45,116 nt of DNA from Sphingomonas echinoides ATCC 14820 (GTDB taxonomy: Bacteria; Pseudomonadota; Alphaproteobacteria; Sphingomonadales; Sphingomonadaceae): NCBI RefSeq assembly GCF_000241465.1, contig NZ_JH584235.1:3098748-3143863 (forward strand), given 5' to 3'. How positions within the stretch are numbered: the first letter of the stretch is position 1; every line of letters starts with the position of its first letter. A program made the translations under genes and the position numbers. This document shows, piece after piece, positions 43,779-45,116 of this stretch. The notes beneath the pieces are model-generated. The model ran no database searches. It was not told where the DNA came from and saw only the letters and a program-made list of their open reading frames with translations.

Positions 43779-45116
43779 TTATGCTAGAAAGTCGACACGG
43801 CTGCTGGTGCGCAGCGGCTGATAGGAATCGGGGATGGGTGTGGCCGGGGAATCGGCCTGTTGCCCGCGTTGGGCGAAGTCGGCGAAGGGCGATTGCTGGC
43901 GCGACCCGGCCGGTTGGCCGTCGGCACCGCGCCCCTGAAAGGAAAGGCTGGCCGAGTCCGAGCGCACCCCCGCCTGATCGAGCGCGCGCGACAGATCGGT
44001 GCTGTCCCGGCGCAGCAGGTCGAGCGCGGCGGGATTGTCGGCGCGCAGCGTGGCGCGCAGGCTGCCATCCTCGAACGCGATCTTGACCTCGATCCGGCCG
44101 AGGCTGGCCGGGCTGAGGTGCAGCGTCATCTCATCGCCACCCGTGCCGATGCGATGCGCAATCGCCACGCCGGTTTCGCGGCCGATCCGGCCCGGTTGCG
44201 CGGAGATCAGCGTACGGGGGGCGGCGGTAGCGATCGGCGCGCGCGCGCCAACCGCCGTTGGTGCGACCATTGCCGCCGCAGCAGTGCCGGCGGGCTGACC
44301 GGGCGGGAGGTCTGCGTTGCGCGGGTTTTGCGGCGCATCGGCCGGGGCGGCTAGCCCAGGCGTCGGAAGGATCGGAGCCGGGTTGCTGGCGAGCGAAGGT
44401 TGTGGGGTGCTGAGCCCGGTATCGGCTGGCGGAACGATTGCGGAAACGCTGACCTCGCGCGGGGCGGGGGCGCTTGCGGGGGCGGCGCGCGTGGTGTCTT
44501 GCGCGGCGGTTTGCGGGGGTGGTGAGGGCTGCGCTGTCGCGGGAATGCCGCCTGTCGCATCCGTCGGCGTTGGTGGTGGCGTTACGGCCGCCATCGCGGG
44601 GCTGCTTTGGTCGGGCGTTTCAACCTCGGCATCGGCATGATCGCGCCGCGCACGCACGGCGGGCCGGGCCGCTGGCGTGGCCGAGTTCTCCGCCGGAACG
44701 ACGGTCGCGGCGATGGCGTCTGGCGCGGTCTTGGCAACGGGTACCGCAGGCCCTGCTGGCGACGCACTGGGCGGAGCTTCGGCGATCGGGTTTTGCGCCG
44801 TCGGCAGCGCAGTGTCATGCGTAACTGGCGATGGCGTTGGGGCAGGATTCGCCGGATCTGCGGGTGATTCCGGCGCATATCGGGGCGGCGATTCGTCGGG
44901 GAGCGCGCTGGAAGCGGCGACCGCTGGCGTGGGCAGGACATTGGGAGCGGCAATGGGCTGGCGTTGGTTTGGCGACGACGTGCCAGCGAGGGTCAGCGGT
45001 GCGGCGGGCCCGCCCGCGACAGTGCCGGGCACCGCCGGGGCGACCGTTGGCGCAGGCGCGACAGGCATTACGGGGACCGTCGTCGCGGCGAGGGCGACCG
45101 GTGGGACCGCCATTGG
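43779..45116 (-). CDS. fliK: flagellar hook-length control protein FliK, C-terminal part
   Basis: The frame is open to the window edge, so the N-terminus may be missing; an ATG at 45113 is probably internal. The first 290 residues in view are a Pro/Ala/Thr-rich low-complexity stretch, typical of the FliK ruler region. The conserved C-terminal domain follows (MTLHLSPASLGRIEVKIAF, then LRATLRADNPAALDLLRRD), ending in a Gln/Gly-rich tail. FliK measures hook length and switches export specificity. It is directly upstream of flgD. Confidence 0.85.
   Translation of the reverse strand, partial: PMAVPPVALAATTVPVMPVAPAPTVAPAVPGTVAGGPAAPLTLAGTSSPNQRQPIAAPNVLPTPAVAASSALPDESPPRYAPESPADPANPAPTPSPVTHDTALPTAQNPIAEAPPSASPAGPAVPVAKTAPDAIAATVVPAENSATPAARPAVRARRDHADAEVETPDQSSPAMAAVTPPPTPTDATGGIPATAQPSPPPQTAAQDTTRAAPASAPAPREVSVSAIVPPADTGLSTPQPSLASNPAPILPTPGLAAPADAPQNPRNADLPPGQPAGTAAAAMVAPTAVGARAPIATAAPRTLISAQPGRIGRETGVAIAHRIGTGGDEMTLHLSPASLGRIEVKIAFEDGSLRATLRADNPAALDLLRRDSTDLSRALDQAGVRSDSASLSFQGRGADGQPAGSRQQSPFADFAQRGQQADSPATPIPDSYQPLRTSSRVDFLA

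Overview
The window looks like a chromosomal segment of a sphingomonad (Alphaproteobacteria, Sphingomonas-like). This rests on the high GC with strongly GC-biased third codon positions, the complete valine degradation genes, the cyoABCD-surf1-regB-regA block, the FixL/FixJ-type regulators and the overall protein flavour. Species cannot be named from the sequence alone.

Layout. 1-7.6 kb: the end of an EF-hand protein, an alpha/beta-hydrolase-OsmC fusion, an RluE-type pseudouridine synthase, a thiolase, a two-component pair, then a 570-bp non-coding block of octamer-armed hairpins and a BaiN/HI0933-type flavoprotein. 7.6-12.6 kb: a DUF559 (Vsr-like) gene sandwiched between two copies of a palindromic repeat, a DEAD-box RNA helicase, a HisC-type aminotransferase and a ferredoxin-reductase-like flavoprotein. 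12.7-19.4 kb: a GNAT acetyltransferase, a FixL-like kinase without the haem histidine, a FixJ-like regulator, a lone degenerate receiver, and the acetate kinase-phosphoketolase operon. 19.6-22.05 kb: a visibly lower-GC accessory islet of three unknown genes, one PIN-like and one with an HEPN-like RX4H motif. 22.2-24.4 kb: a gene remnant, an Acg-family nitroreductase-like protein and an NAD(P)H:quinone oxidoreductase. 24.5-32.4 kb: a LysR regulator divergent from a valine/isobutyrate degradation cluster (mmsA, polysaccharide deacetylase, isobutyryl-CoA dehydrogenase-like, 3-hydroxyisobutyryl-CoA hydrolase, enoyl-CoA hydratase, mmsB). 32.6-40.9 kb, minus strand: cyoABCD, surf1, regB, regA and then a CoA-transferase. 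41-45.1 kb: an MFS transporter, a small unknown gene, and flgD and fliK on the minus strand.

Main idea from the hunt. A short motif (core TAsGTA, usually followed by TTCCCG) lies 66-72 nt upstream of four gene starts: the FixL-like kinase, phosphoketolase, the Acg-like protein and the NAD(P)H oxidoreductase. Variants lie upstream of the GNAT gene and of the lone receiver. The best copy contains CTACGTAC, the reverse complement of the GTAMGTAG sequence I recall for one class of rhizobial FixJ sites. Together with the content (phosphoketolase, acetate kinase, Acg, a quinone reductase, a Pat-like acetyltransferase) this suggests a compact low-oxygen/redox regulon run by the local FixLJ-like pair, and now split by the low-GC islet. 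The other notable signals are the DUF559 gene whose stop codon lies inside its flanking palindrome, several families of dispersed palindromes in convergent spacers and inside the valine operon, and the octamer-hairpin cluster.

The very long antisense ORFs are high-GC shadows and are not annotated. I see no tRNA, rRNA, CRISPR array or transposase.
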